From Lederbergia wuyishanensis (GTDB lineage: Bacteria > Bacillota > Bacilli > Bacillales > Bacillaceae_C), in assembly GCF_022900255.1 (NCBI RefSeq), contig NZ_JALIRM010000008.1:1-64000 (forward strand): 64,000 nucleotides of DNA, written 5' to 3'. Shown here piece by piece: positions 1 through 9,821 of the stretch. The position numbers and the translations under genes are program-made. The notes below the pieces were generated by a model. That model did not search any database. It had not been told where the DNA came from and saw nothing but the letters and a program-made list of their open reading frames with translations. Position 1 is the first letter of the stretch, and every line of letters starts with the position of its first letter.

Positions 1-364
1 GGATCGTTCAAAGTGCTCGTGTCCCATAGAAAATGGCCACAGTTGTCCGATTGGAGCATTCAAAGTGCTCGTGTCCCATAGAAAATAGCCACAGTTGTCC
101 GATTGGAGCATTCAAAGTGCTTATGTCCCATAGAAAATGGCCACAGTTGTCCAATTGGATCGTTCAAAGTGCTCGTGTCCCATAGAAAATGGCCACAGTT
201 GTCCGATTGGAGCATTCAAAGTGCTCGTGTCCCATAGAAAATAGCCACAGTTGTCCGATTGGAGCATTCAAAGTGCTCGTGTCCCATAGAAAATAGCCAC
301 AGTTGTCCAATTGGATCGTTCAAAGTGCCCGCATTCCAATGAAAACCACCTCCGCTGTCCGATT
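1..364. repeat. 52-bp tandem repeat array, seven units
   Basis: Six near-identical 52-bp units start at 1, 53, 105, 157, 209 and 261, and a seventh, diverged unit covers 313-364. A further degenerate start (like attcaa) follows near 368. Units begin ggatcg or ggagca and end ccgatt or ccaatt. Units 1-3 and 4-6 carry the same order of variants, so there is a 156-bp higher-order period. The array is cut by the window start. No convincing gene overlaps it; a 90-codon open frame at 303-575 has no ribosome site and looks accidental. Function is unknown. Confidence 0.9.
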
Positions 365-580
365 GAAATATTCAATAAGCGATTGGTTCACAAGAAAGAA
401 CCAAAATCGCAAGGTCATTACCCAAACTGTTCGAAAAAGTTCACATCATCTCCATACTCCTGGCCCATTCTTGTTAAGGATTCTGGATTTTCTTGAAAAA
501 AAGAGGTATGATATGTCCGGATGCTTAATTGATTATAGTAAAAGTTCAATTATTGATTTCTTGGTGATGGGGTGAAGTGT

Positions 581-1492
581 ATGAAGAGAGCGAGAATTAT
601 TTATAATCCGACTTCAGGCCGGGAAATTTTCAAACGTAATCTAGCAGATGTCTTGCAAAAATTAGAGAGTGCTGGATATGAAACCTCATGTCATGCGACG
701 ACAGGTGAGGGAGATGCGATTAAAGCTGCCAAAATAGCTGTTGATCGTAAATACGATATTGTTATTGCAGCTGGCGGCGATGGCACAATCAATGAAGTGG
801 TCAACGGGTTGGCGGAACAGGAATATCGTCCAAAGCTCGGAATTATTCCCACCGGAACGACGAATGATTTTGCTCGCGCATTAAATATACCGAGGGATAT
901 TGATTACGCTGTTGATGTCATCCTTAAAAATGATACTATCCCGGTTGATATTGGTCGAATGAATGATAGTTATTTTATCAATATTGCTGGCGGTGGACGG
1001 TTAACAGAGTTGACATATGAAGTCCCGAGCAAGCTTAAAACCGTATTAGGGCAACTGGCTTATTATTTAAAAGGGATTGAAATGCTTCCTTCGATTCACG
1101 CTGCAGATGTAACCATAGAATACGATGGAAAGCTTTTTGAAGGGGAAATCATGCTCTTTCTAATTGGCTTAACCAACTCTGTAGGTGGTTTTGAAAAACT
1201 GGCTCCCGATTCATCGATAAATGATGGTTTATTCACACTGATGATTTTGAAAAAGACAAACTTAGCTGAATTCATTCGGATTGCATCATTAGCCCTTCGT
1301 GGAGAGCATATTAATGATCCGAATTTAATCTATACGAAGGCAAATTATATAAAAGTAAAATCGAAAGAAAAAATGCAGCTAAACATTGATGGTGAGTATG
1401 GTGGGCTGCTTCCAGCAGAATTTTCAAACCTATATCGCCACTTAGAAGTTTTTGTACCGATTGATAAAATCAGGGAACAGGATAAAGTATGA
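581..1492 (+). CDS. dgkB: Diacylglycerol/lipid kinase DgkB
   Basis: Soluble lipid kinase that phosphorylates diacylglycerol to phosphatidate, recycling the diacylglycerol released during lipoteichoic acid synthesis at the membrane. The 303-residue length equals B. subtilis DgkB as I recall it. The DAGK catalytic domain shows the nucleotide-binding GGDGTIN motif at residues 65-71 and a following PTGTTNDFARAL block. The ATG at 581 is preferred over an in-frame GTG at 572, because GGGGTGA lies about six bases upstream of the ATG and the protein then begins MKRARIIYNPTSG, as in the family. A hairpin terminator follows directly, so it is probably the last gene of its transcript. In B. subtilis dgkB is followed directly by rlmCD; here about 10 kb separates them. 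Confidence 0.95.
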   Translation: MKRARIIYNPTSGREIFKRNLADVLQKLESAGYETSCHATTGEGDAIKAAKIAVDRKYDIVIAAGGDGTINEVVNGLAEQEYRPKLGIIPTGTTNDFARALNIPRDIDYAVDVILKNDTIPVDIGRMNDSYFINIAGGGRLTELTYEVPSKLKTVLGQLAYYLKGIEMLPSIHAADVTIEYDGKLFEGEIMLFLIGLTNSVGGFEKLAPDSSINDGLFTLMILKKTNLAEFIRIASLALRGEHINDPNLIYTKANYIKVKSKEKMQLNIDGEYGGLLPAEFSNLYRHLEVFVPIDKIREQDKV

Positions 1493-1494
1493 AG

Positions 1495-1525
1495 CAGTCT
1501 TTCATTTTTGTGAAAGGCTGTTTTT
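1495..1525 (+). terminator. Terminator after dgkB
   Basis: Ten-base stem 1495-1504 with 1511-1520, a six-base loop, and a T run from 1521. Confidence 0.85.
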
Positions 1526-1553
1526 CATTTTAGACATTTTTGAATTTAATTCC

Positions 1554-1582
1554 TTGTTCATCTTCCATATAATTGCTATATT
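1554..1582 (+). promoter_or_regulatory. SigA-type promoter of the ThuA-like gene
   Basis: TTGTTC at 1554-1559, a 17-base spacer and TATATT at 1577-1582 with an extended TGn in front. It lies just after the dgkB terminator and 70 bases before the next gene. Confidence 0.6.
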
Positions 1583-1651
1583 AACAATATTAGAGTATGA
1601 AAGCGGTTTAGACTCTATATTAAGAGATTATATAAAAGGGAGAGGAAAAGC

Positions 1652-2374
1652 ATGAGAATCACAGTTTGGAATGAGAATCGCCACGAAAAAATGAATCAAG
1701 TCGTTGCAGATATTTACCCCGAAGGCATTCATGGAACAATCGCGAAAGCCTTATCTGATAATGGATTTGAAGATGTGAATACAGCAACCTTAGATGAGCC
1801 TGAACATGGATTAACTGAAGAAGTTCTAAATAATACAGACGTACTTTTCTGGTGGGGACATATGGCTCATCACGAAGTAACTGATGAAATTGTGAACAGA
1901 GTACATAGACGTGTTTTAGAAGGAATGGGTCTGGTAGTATTGCATTCCGGACACTTCTCGAAAATCTTCCAAAAATTAATGGGGACAACTTGTAATTTAA
2001 AATGGCGTGAAGCTGATGATCGTGAAAGACTCTGGGTTGTTGATCCTTCTCACCCAATTGCAGAAGGGATTGGAGAATACATTGAATTGGAAAAAGAAGA
2101 AATGTATGGAGAGCATTTCGACATTCCAGCTCCAGATCAACTAGTTTTTGTAAGTTGGTTTGAAGGAGGAGAGGTCTTCAGATCCGGCTGTACGTACCAA
2201 AGAGGTAACGGTAAGATTTTTTACTTCAGACCTGGTCACGAAACGTACCCAACGTATCATAATAAAGAGATTCAAAAAGTGCTTGTGAACGCAGCAAAAT
2301 ATGTAAGCCCATCTAATCGACCGTATCCAACTTACGGAAACGCGAAGCCATTAGAAGAAATTTCAAAAAAATAA
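1652..2374 (+). CDS. ThuA-like (trehalose utilization family) protein
   Basis: 240 residues, a complete ThuA fold of the class I glutamine amidotransferase-like superfamily. Visible family traits are the start [12 protein letters not shown], the GxHxTIAKAL segment, the strand-turn [12 protein letters not shown], the [13 protein letters not shown] segment and the C-terminal [14 protein letters not shown]. ThuA proteins are linked to sugar use, notably 3-keto-trehalose/sucrose metabolism in rhizobia, but the reaction of this Bacillus-type branch is not established. GGGAGAGG lies seven to eight bases before the ATG. It is a single-gene transcript with its own promoter and terminator and no sugar genes beside it. 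Confidence 0.85.
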   Translation: MRITVWNENRHEKMNQVVADIYPEGIHGTIAKALSDNGFEDVNTATLDEPEHGLTEEVLNNTDVLFWWGHMAHHEVTDEIVNRVHRRVLEGMGLVVLHSGHFSKIFQKLMGTTCNLKWREADDRERLWVVDPSHPIAEGIGEYIELEKEEMYGEHFDIPAPDQLVFVSWFEGGEVFRSGCTYQRGNGKIFYFRPGHETYPTYHNKEIQKVLVNAAKYVSPSNRPYPTYGNAKPLEEISKK

Positions 2375-2383
2375 TTATCCATG

Positions 2384-2417
2384 AATCCTTGTCTAATTTG
2401 TGACAAGGATTTTTTTA
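2384..2417 (+). terminator. Terminator after the ThuA-like gene
   Basis: Stem AATCCTTGTC (2384-2393) with GACAAGGATT (2402-2411) followed by a T run. Confidence 0.9.
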
Positions 2418-2418
2418 G

Positions 2419-2537
2419 TTGAATTATTATTTATTTGTGTTATATTACTAATTGAGAATGAATATCATTATCACAGAGAAACAAGGAGGTTAAAAGAGTT
2501 ATTTTTTTAAGAGTAATTGATAATGGTTATCATAGAT
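2419..2537 (+). promoter_or_regulatory. Iron-regulated promoter with two Fur boxes
   Basis: A promoter TTGAAT (2419-2424), 16-base spacer, TATATT (2441-2446) is followed by GAGAATGAATATCATTATC at 2454-2472, 17 of 19 matches to the Fur box and over the expected transcription start. A second weaker box, GATAATGGTTATCATAGAT (2519-2537, 14 of 19), lies just before the gene. An unused AAGGAGGT at 2483-2490 has no proper start codon after it. Fur repression under iron sufficiency is inferred. Confidence 0.85.
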
Positions 2538-2571
2538 AATTTTACATAATTAAATTTTAGAGGTGAAGATA

Positions 2572-3516
2572 ATGAGAAAAATCTTTTCTATATTCGTTAT
2601 TTCCGCATTAATGATCATAATTTCTGCTTGTGGGACAAATACAAAAGATAGTAATGAAAATACAGGTGCTGCACCTTCAGAAGAATTGACTATTAAACAC
2701 CAGCTAGACGAAACTAAGGTGAAAAAGAATCCTGAAAAAGTGATTGTTTTTGATTTTGGATCTCTTGATACGTTAGATAAACTCGGAATCGAACCAATTG
2801 CATTACCAAAAACAAATATACCAAAATATTTAGCGAAGTACGAAGATGAAAAGTATGAGAACGTAGGAAGCTTGAAAGAGCCTGATTTTGAAAAAATCCA
2901 TTCACTTAAACCAGATTTAATTATCATCTCTGGAAGACAAATGGAGCTATATGATGAATTCAAAGCAATTGCTCCAACAATCTTCCTAGGTGTTGATACT
3001 GAAAAATATATGGAATCATTTGAATCAAATGCTAGAACAATCGGCAACATTTTTGATAAGGAAGATGAAGTAAACAAAGAACTTTCTGCCATTGAAGAAA
3101 GCATAAAAACATTGAATGAAAAAGCATCTAGCCTTGACGGTAAATCATTAGTCGTATTGGCCAATGAAGGAAAAGTAAGTGCATATGGACCAAAATCAAG
3201 ATTTGGAATTATTCATGATGTTTTTGGATTTGCGCCAGTAGACGATTCGATTGAAGTATCAACACACGGTCAAAGCATTAATTTTGAATACATTGTTGAA
3301 AAGAATCCGGATTATTTATTCGTCGTTGATAGAGGGGCAGCAGTTGATGGGAAATCATCAGCTAAGCAAATCGTTGAAAATGACATGGTGAAAAAATCAA
3401 ATGCTTATAAAAATGGAAAAATCATTTATTTAGATCCGGACTATTGGTATTTATCTGGAGGCGGGCTTGAATCCGTTTCTAGCATGGTGAAAGAAGTAGA
3501 AAGTGCACTAGAATAA
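2572..3516 (+). CDS. Ferric-siderophore substrate-binding lipoprotein, YclQ-like
   Basis: Extracytoplasmic binding protein of an iron-siderophore ABC importer. After MRKIFSIFVISALMIIISAC the lipobox cysteine is residue 20. The remainder is a class III periplasmic-binding (BtuF/FhuD-like) fold with the VIVFDFGSLDTLDKLGIEP segment typical of the YclQ/FpuA petrobactin binders. About 314 residues, normal for the family. The ATG at 2572 is chosen over the GTG at 2563 because the AGAGGTGA ribosome site covers that GTG. Two Fur boxes lie upstream and a terminator directly downstream, so it is a solitary binding protein without permease or ATPase genes beside it. Petrobactin as ligand is a guess from resemblance. 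Confidence 0.88.
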   Translation: MRKIFSIFVISALMIIISACGTNTKDSNENTGAAPSEELTIKHQLDETKVKKNPEKVIVFDFGSLDTLDKLGIEPIALPKTNIPKYLAKYEDEKYENVGSLKEPDFEKIHSLKPDLIIISGRQMELYDEFKAIAPTIFLGVDTEKYMESFESNARTIGNIFDKEDEVNKELSAIEESIKTLNEKASSLDGKSLVVLANEGKVSAYGPKSRFGIIHDVFGFAPVDDSIEVSTHGQSINFEYIVEKNPDYLFVVDRGAAVDGKSSAKQIVENDMVKKSNAYKNGKIIYLDPDYWYLSGGGLESVSSMVKEVESALE

Positions 3517-3523
3517 TAGGTGG

Positions 3524-3559
3524 GACTGCTCCATTATGTGGGAGCGGTCTTCTTTTTTT
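3524..3559 (+). terminator. Terminator after the siderophore-binding gene
   Basis: GACTGCTCC (3524-3532) pairs with GGAGCGGTC (3541-3549), with one G-U pair, then a T run. Confidence 0.9.
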
Positions 3560-3606
3560 GAATAATGTTATAATGACAGTGAGTAGAAGTGAAAGGGGTT
3601 GTCTAA

Positions 3607-4320
3607 TTGTTATCACAATGGATGATGGACTCTAACTATACAGTTATTTTAACTGGTGCTGGAATGTCTACGGAGAGTGGGTTGCCGGATTTCCGTTCTG
3701 CTGGTAAAGGACTTTGGACTAAAAAAGATCCAAGTCAGATCGCTAGCACAGAAGCCCTAAATAAAAACGTTGAGGAATTTTTCCAATTTTACCGTCACAG
3801 GGTGCTTGGACTAAATCAAGCGAAACCGCATAAAGGTCATGAAATTCTAGCGAAATGGGAAAAACAAGGACTTATCAAAAGTATTATCACTCAAAACATT
3901 GATGGATTCCATACAGAAGGTGGAAGTCAAAATGTGATAGAACTTCATGGAACGATGAAAAAAGTTCATTGCCAGGACTGCGGCAAGGAATATGGAAATG
4001 AGAAATATGCAAATGAAGAGTTTATGTGTGAATGTGGAGGGAAGCTTCGACCTTCTGTTGTATTATTTGGTGAAATGCTTCCTGAAGACGCGCTAATACA
4101 AGCAGCGGAAGAAAGCGAAAAAGCAGATTTGTTTATTGTTCTTGGTTCTTCCTTAACTGTAACTCCTGCAAACCAATTTCCTATTATCGCAAAACAGAAT
4201 GGTGCAAAACTTGTGATTATTAATATGGAACCAACCGATTTTGATATTTACGCTGATCTCGTAGTGAATGACCGAAAAATCGGGGAAGTGCTAAAAGAAA
4301 TAGACGAAGATCTCTCCTGA
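3607..4320 (+). CDS. NAD-dependent protein deacetylase, Sir2 family (sirtuin)
   Basis: Removes acyl groups from protein lysines using NAD. 237 residues, a typical short bacterial sirtuin. The NAD-binding GAGMSTESGLPDFR is at 17-30, TQNIDGFH at 95-102, the catalytic His is H114 (ELHG), the zinc cysteines are C122, C125, C141 and C143, and a GSSLTVTPAN loop follows. The start is TTG at 3607 with AAGGGG eight to nine bases upstream; the next ATG (3622) would still leave the NAD motif intact. B. subtilis SrtN is the expected counterpart. A TATAAT box at 3569-3574 suggests its own promoter. It ends in a bidirectional terminator shared with the convergent HAD gene. Confidence 0.93.
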   Translation: MLSQWMMDSNYTVILTGAGMSTESGLPDFRSAGKGLWTKKDPSQIASTEALNKNVEEFFQFYRHRVLGLNQAKPHKGHEILAKWEKQGLIKSIITQNIDGFHTEGGSQNVIELHGTMKKVHCQDCGKEYGNEKYANEEFMCECGGKLRPSVVLFGEMLPEDALIQAAEESEKADLFIVLGSSLTVTPANQFPIIAKQNGAKLVIINMEPTDFDIYADLVVNDRKIGEVLKEIDEDLS

Positions 4321-4341
4321 AATCAGAAGAGATCTTTTTTA
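4308..4341. terminator. Bidirectional terminator between sirtuin and HAD genes
   Basis: AGATCTCT (4308-4315) pairs with AGAGATCT (4328-4335). A T run follows on the plus strand and the arm overlaps the end of the sirtuin gene. Confidence 0.85.
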
Positions 4342-5031
4342 TATGGCCATTAACTTATTCAGATTTTCAATCATATATTTTGGACGGATATTTTTCTCAA
4401 TTGAATGTCCCATACGATTGTAAAAGCAAAAATCAATTCCTGCGTTTAACGCTCCATAGTAATCGTCTTGAAGTGAGTCCCCGACAAATAGGGCATCAGT
4501 ACTGCTAATATCTAATCGTTTTAGCGCTTCTTCGAAAATTTCTTTATCAGGCTTCCAGTAGCCGACTTCATCGGAAATAATCAATTCGTCAAAGAAGTGA
4601 TCAATTCCACCGGCAGACAGTCTGCCCCTCTGAGCTTCTCCAATCCCATTTGATATGATAGCCATTCGATATTTTCCATGTAAATGGGACAATAGATCTT
4701 GTGCATGTTCTTCAAAATCACACGCAGTACAAAATGTTTCCCAGTAAAAATTAGCCAAAATTTTAGATTCTGTGATATCAAGATTCAGGTTTTTTAACGT
4801 GTCATTGAAGGAGTACTCCAATACTTGATAAATAGAGTAATTGGATTTTACTCGATCATTCCAGTAATTCATGTTAATCGTTGTATACACATTCCAAAAA
4901 TGGTCCCAAGTAAACGACTTATTGTGTATTAATCCATGCTTTGTCACTGTTTTTTGCATGGATTTCAATTCGCTCACAGAGTAGTTTAGTAGAGTATTAT
5001 CTAAATCAAATATAATAGCTTTATAATCCAT
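4339..5031 (-). CDS. HAD-superfamily hydrolase, YjjG/YfnB-like
   Basis: Small-molecule phosphatase. HAD motif I DLDNT is at the N-terminus (nucleophile D9, acid/base D11), motif II is ISNG, a motif III lysine lies in GYWKPDKEIF, and motif IV is GDSLQDDY. The alpha-helical cap after motif I and the length of about 230 residues fit the YjjG-type pyrimidine nucleotidases, but the substrate is not fixed by the sequence. The ATG at 5031 has AAAGGGTG six bases upstream; the upstream GTG at 5040 lies within that ribosome site. Convergent with the sirtuin gene. Confidence 0.85.
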   Translation of the reverse strand: MDYKAIIFDLDNTLLNYSVSELKSMQKTVTKHGLIHNKSFTWDHFWNVYTTINMNYWNDRVKSNYSIYQVLEYSFNDTLKNLNLDITESKILANFYWETFCTACDFEEHAQDLLSHLHGKYRMAIISNGIGEAQRGRLSAGGIDHFFDELIISDEVGYWKPDKEIFEEALKRLDISSTDALFVGDSLQDDYYGALNAGIDFCFYNRMGHSIEKNIRPKYMIENLNKLMAI

Positions 5032-5078
5032 GAAAAACACCCTTTAATAAGTTTAGTAAATAGGTTACCGCAAATCTC

Positions 5079-5122
5079 GAAAAAGGGCAAGAAGCCCTCC
5101 GCATGATATTGCGAAGGGCTTC
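5079..5122 (-). terminator. Terminator of the opuA operon
   Basis: GAAGCCCT (5091-5098) pairs with AGGGCTTC (5115-5122), with extra GCG/CGC pairing inside. Reading on the minus strand, a T-rich tail follows. Confidence 0.85.
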
Positions 5123-5129
5123 GAAATTA

Positions 5130-6877
<1,748 letters not shown>

Positions 6878-8119
6878 TTAATTCACCTCCCGCAAGTCAA
6901 CAGAGTTTTCTTGGTCATTAATAAAATCATTATCTCCAGCTAATGCACCAATAAGGGCTCCACGAATAATAATTCCTTGTAGACGATTTTCTTCATCCAC
7001 TACTGTAACTGGAATGGAAGCAGTTGAAACGACATTGAAAAGATCGGTTAGCAACGTATCGGAAGCAATCGTAGTAATGTTTTCAATGAGGACATCTTGG
7101 AGAGATTGATTTTTCTCTGATGCAGCATTTGCATCTTGTGCAGTAACAGCACCTAGAAGGCGATTTTGCTTATCAACAATGTAAATAGAGGAAATTCCAT
7201 GATGCTTCATCAAACGTAAAGCGACTCGAGGCCCTCTGTCTATTTGAACTGTTTCAGCAGGCTTCATAATATGGCTAGCTGTTAATACCTTCGAAAGGTC
7301 TACATCTTCAACAAATCTTTCAACATAATGATTTGAAGGATTCATCAAAATTTCTTCAGGAGTACCTATTTGAACAATTTCCCCATCTTTCATTAGGGCA
7401 ATTCTATCTCCTATTCGGAGCGCTTCATCAAGATCATGTGTAATAAAGATAATCGTTTTCCCCATTTCGTCATGCAATTGAAGCAACTCGTTTTGCATAT
7501 CTTTTCTAATAAGAGGGTCAAGCGCACTGAAAGCTTCATCCATTAGCAAAATATCTGGATCATTTGCGAGTGCTCTTGCAAGCCCAACCCTTTGTTGCAT
7601 GCCACCACTTAATTGGCTAGGATATTGATCTTCATATCCTTCCAAACCTACAATCTTCAAGGCATCCATGGCCGTTTTCTTGCGAGTGTCTTTTGCGACA
7701 CCTTGAATCTCTAATCCATATTCGGTGTTTTCCAAGATCGTACGGTGAGGAAAAAGAGCAAATTTCTGAAAGACCATCCCGATCTTTTTCCTGCGCACTT
7801 CGCGTAATTGTTCTTTATTTAAAGAGACAATATCCTGTCCATCTAATATTACTTGACCAAATGTAGGCTCAATTAACCGATTCAGCATTCTGACAAGTGT
7901 AGACTTTCCACTCCCAGATAATCCCATAATGACGAAAATTTCACCTTCGTATACATCAAAGTTTGCCTTATTTACACCGACGGTTGCGCCCGTTGTTTTA
8001 AGAATTTCACTTTTACTTTTTCCTTCTTGTATAGATTGTGCTGCTCTTTTTATGTTTTTACCAAAAATCTTCGTTACATTTTTTACTTCTATTTTTTTCT
8101 GTAACATAATTTCCTTCAT
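6878..8119 (-). CDS. opuAA: Glycine betaine ABC transporter ATPase OpuAA with CBS domains
   Basis: ATP-hydrolysing subunit that drives OpuA uptake and senses ionic strength. Walker [10 protein letters not shown] at 66-74, Q-loop in [11 protein letters not shown], signature LSGGMQQR at 170-177, Walker [15 protein letters not shown]-loop THD. Two C-terminal CBS motifs (about 280-395) are the osmosensing module known in OpuA. 413 residues, normal length. The ATG at 8119 has GGGGTGA upstream; an internal ATG at 8107 is also possible. First gene of the operon, divergent from the gbsR-like gene. Confidence 0.95.
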   Translation of the reverse strand: MKEIMLQKKIEVKNVTKIFGKNIKRAAQSIQEGKSKSEILKTTGATVGVNKANFDVYEGEIFVIMGLSGSGKSTLVRMLNRLIEPTFGQVILDGQDIVSLNKEQLREVRRKKIGMVFQKFALFPHRTILENTEYGLEIQGVAKDTRKKTAMDALKIVGLEGYEDQYPSQLSGGMQQRVGLARALANDPDILLMDEAFSALDPLIRKDMQNELLQLHDEMGKTIIFITHDLDEALRIGDRIALMKDGEIVQIGTPEEILMNPSNHYVERFVEDVDLSKVLTASHIMKPAETVQIDRGPRVALRLMKHHGISSIYIVDKQNRLLGAVTAQDANAASEKNQSLQDVLIENITTIASDTLLTDLFNVVSTASIPVTVVDEENRLQGIIIRGALIGALAGDNDFINDQENSVDLREVN

Positions 8120-8204
8120 GACTTCACCCCTTCACTACCTATATAAGTTTAGGGGAAATGCAGTTTGTAACTCAAACAGCATATAGCTTGATATTCAATG
8201 TATA

Positions 8205-8230
8205 TAGTACGTACAGTATAAACTGTACAA
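8205..8230. promoter_or_regulatory. opuA promoter with dyad operator
   Basis: A perfect dyad GTACAGT-ATAA-ACTGTAC lies at 8211-8228. On the minus strand TTGTAC (8230-8225) and TATATA are separated by 18 bases, so the dyad sits between the -35 and -10 of a likely opuA promoter. The divergent gbsR-like regulator is the obvious candidate to bind it. The binding itself is inferred. Confidence 0.6.
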
Positions 8231-8359
8231 AACAAATCTTGCCTATTCTTAATAATCCTCGCGAATACTCCCGATTGCTTTGCAATATGATACTTTACAT
8301 TAGACGCACGGAATTATACTCTAAATAAAGGAGCGATTATTCTTTAGGATGTGAAATAA

Positions 8360-8896
8360 GTGGAAGGAAAAGAACAACTAGACAGAGCACGTGAACGAAT
8401 AATAGAGACGATTGCACAAAATATTGACTTATATGGTGTTACCCCTTCTGCAGGAAGATTATATGGAATGATGTATTTTCATAATGAACCGATCACTCTT
8501 GACGAAATGAAAGAAGAACTAGGAATGAGTAAGACGAGTATGAGTACGTCCGTTAGGTCTTTATCTGATTTAAAAATGGTAGAGAGAGTTTGGAAAAAAG
8601 GAGTAAGAAAAGACTTATACCAAGTACAAGAAGACTGGTATCAAAGTTTTATCGACTTATTCTCGACAAAATGGAAAAGTGCCATTTCAATGCATATCCA
8701 TTCCATTCAAAAGTCTTTGTCTGAATTAAAGCAACTCGTATCGGATGATAATGCTAGTGAGGAAATTAAGGAGCTGGCAAAAATCGATATAGAAAAATTG
8801 GAATATATTCTTCAATACTATACATGGCTAGATCGTTTAATTGAATCATTTGAAAGTCACGAAATTTTTTCCTTAGTTCCGAAAGAAAGAGAGTAA
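8360..8896 (+). CDS. GbsR/OpuAR-type transcriptional repressor (MarR-like)
   Basis: Predicted choline or betaine-responsive repressor of the adjacent opuA operon. 178 residues: a winged HTH (LDEMKEELGMSKTSMSTSVRSL recognition region) preceded by the GbsR-family start LDRARERIIETIAQNIDLYGVTPSAGRLYG, and a helical dimerization tail. GTG start at 8360 with a weak AGGATGTGA site upstream. It is transcribed divergently from opuAA, the usual arrangement for opuAR/gbsR regulators. An effector-binding aromatic cage is expected but cannot be verified from sequence alone. Confidence 0.88.
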   Translation: MEGKEQLDRARERIIETIAQNIDLYGVTPSAGRLYGMMYFHNEPITLDEMKEELGMSKTSMSTSVRSLSDLKMVERVWKKGVRKDLYQVQEDWYQSFIDLFSTKWKSAISMHIHSIQKSLSELKQLVSDDNASEEIKELAKIDIEKLEYILQYYTWLDRLIESFESHEIFSLVPKERE

Positions 8897-8900
8897 AAGG

Positions 8901-8929
8901 AAAACCTGTCATTTATAGACAGGTTTTTT
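8901..8929. terminator. Terminator between the gbsR-like gene and the CPF-motif gene
   Basis: AACCTGTC (8903-8910) pairs with GACAGGTT (8918-8925), with T and A runs on either side. The stop codon of the convergent gene (8913-8915) lies inside the loop. Confidence 0.85.
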
Positions 8930-9653
8930 TCATTTCTTTATGCTTAAAAGGACATTCGCCTTCAATTGGTTTGGCATCGTCCCCAATAAAATATTGTTTC
9001 CATTCGCGATGTTCTGGGTCACCATAATGGCTTATATTTGGATGCTTAGGCAACTTATCCCACTTTTCAACTCTTGCCCTTACCTTTTCACGGGACATGA
9101 TGCCGCCTTTAGAAGTTCCTTCTAATCCCTCGAATATTCTGCGAGGTTGGAATCCGAGGATAAGGCTATTACCTAAATCCCTCGTTTTTCTTTGTTTATA
9201 TGCTGGTGTATTTCCGAAAATAAAAAAAGGCTCTCCAGCAAATACAAAATTCCATAAGTGATGATCAGGATCAATAGGATAGTCTTCTGGCCATGGTTTT
9301 TCATCTACTTCATGCAAGTATTGAAGGATTCTCCAAAAATATTGACGATAATATTCTAACGATTTTTCTTCTTGTTCAGGTTCTACAAATAGAAAAAAGC
9401 CATGGCGAATCAATTGCTTTGATGAATCAAAAAGAGAAATAAATTCTTCTAAAGTTGCGGGAAGTGTGGACCAATCATCTTGTGAAATATAGGAATAACG
9501 GAGTTCACCTTTTTTCTCTCCAGCCATCCCAAATGTACAAGGAAAGGTTTTGTTTGTCACGATTTTATTAAATTTCTTGTATTCTCTAGCCACCCATTCT
9601 GGGACTAAATTTGGGTTAGACATCTCTTCCTTTGTCAATAAGAGACTGTTCAT
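8913..9653 (-). CDS. YqcI/YcgG family protein with FPC and CPF motifs
   Basis: About 246 residues of the family named after its FPC/CPF motifs; both are present (FPCTFG near residue 40 and ECPFKH near the C-terminus). The HHLWNFVFAGEPFFIFGNTPA block is another family hallmark. Conserved cysteines and histidines could bind a metal or take part in redox chemistry, but the function is not established to my knowledge. The ATG at 9653 is preceded by GAGGTGA with a six-base gap; an in-frame GTG upstream overlaps that ribosome site. Monocistronic, ending inside the shared terminator. Confidence 0.82.
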   Translation of the reverse strand: MNSLLLTKEEMSNPNLVPEWVAREYKKFNKIVTNKTFPCTFGMAGEKKGELRYSYISQDDWSTLPATLEEFISLFDSSKQLIRHGFFLFVEPEQEEKSLEYYRQYFWRILQYLHEVDEKPWPEDYPIDPDHHLWNFVFAGEPFFIFGNTPAYKQRKTRDLGNSLILGFQPRRIFEGLEGTSKGGIMSREKVRARVEKWDKLPKHPNISHYGDPEHREWKQYFIGDDAKPIEGECPFKHKEMKKTCL

Positions 9654-9821
9654 ACAAATCACCTCGTACTGACATATTTACCCGCATGATTTTTAGATAA
9701 AACAAAAGAAAACTGTTAGCGATAACAAATAAAGTTCACATCCTGCATATATAAAGATATAATAGCTTTGTATGATTCTCATTTTTTGGGATTCATAATT
9801 AATAGAAGGGAAGTGTATGAA

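Noticed and set aside
1-364. CRISPR array
   Set aside because: Units are contiguous with no unique spacers; no cas genes nearby.
303-575. 90-codon open frame at the end of the tandem repeat
   Set aside because: No ribosome site, starts inside the repeat array, no recognisable product.
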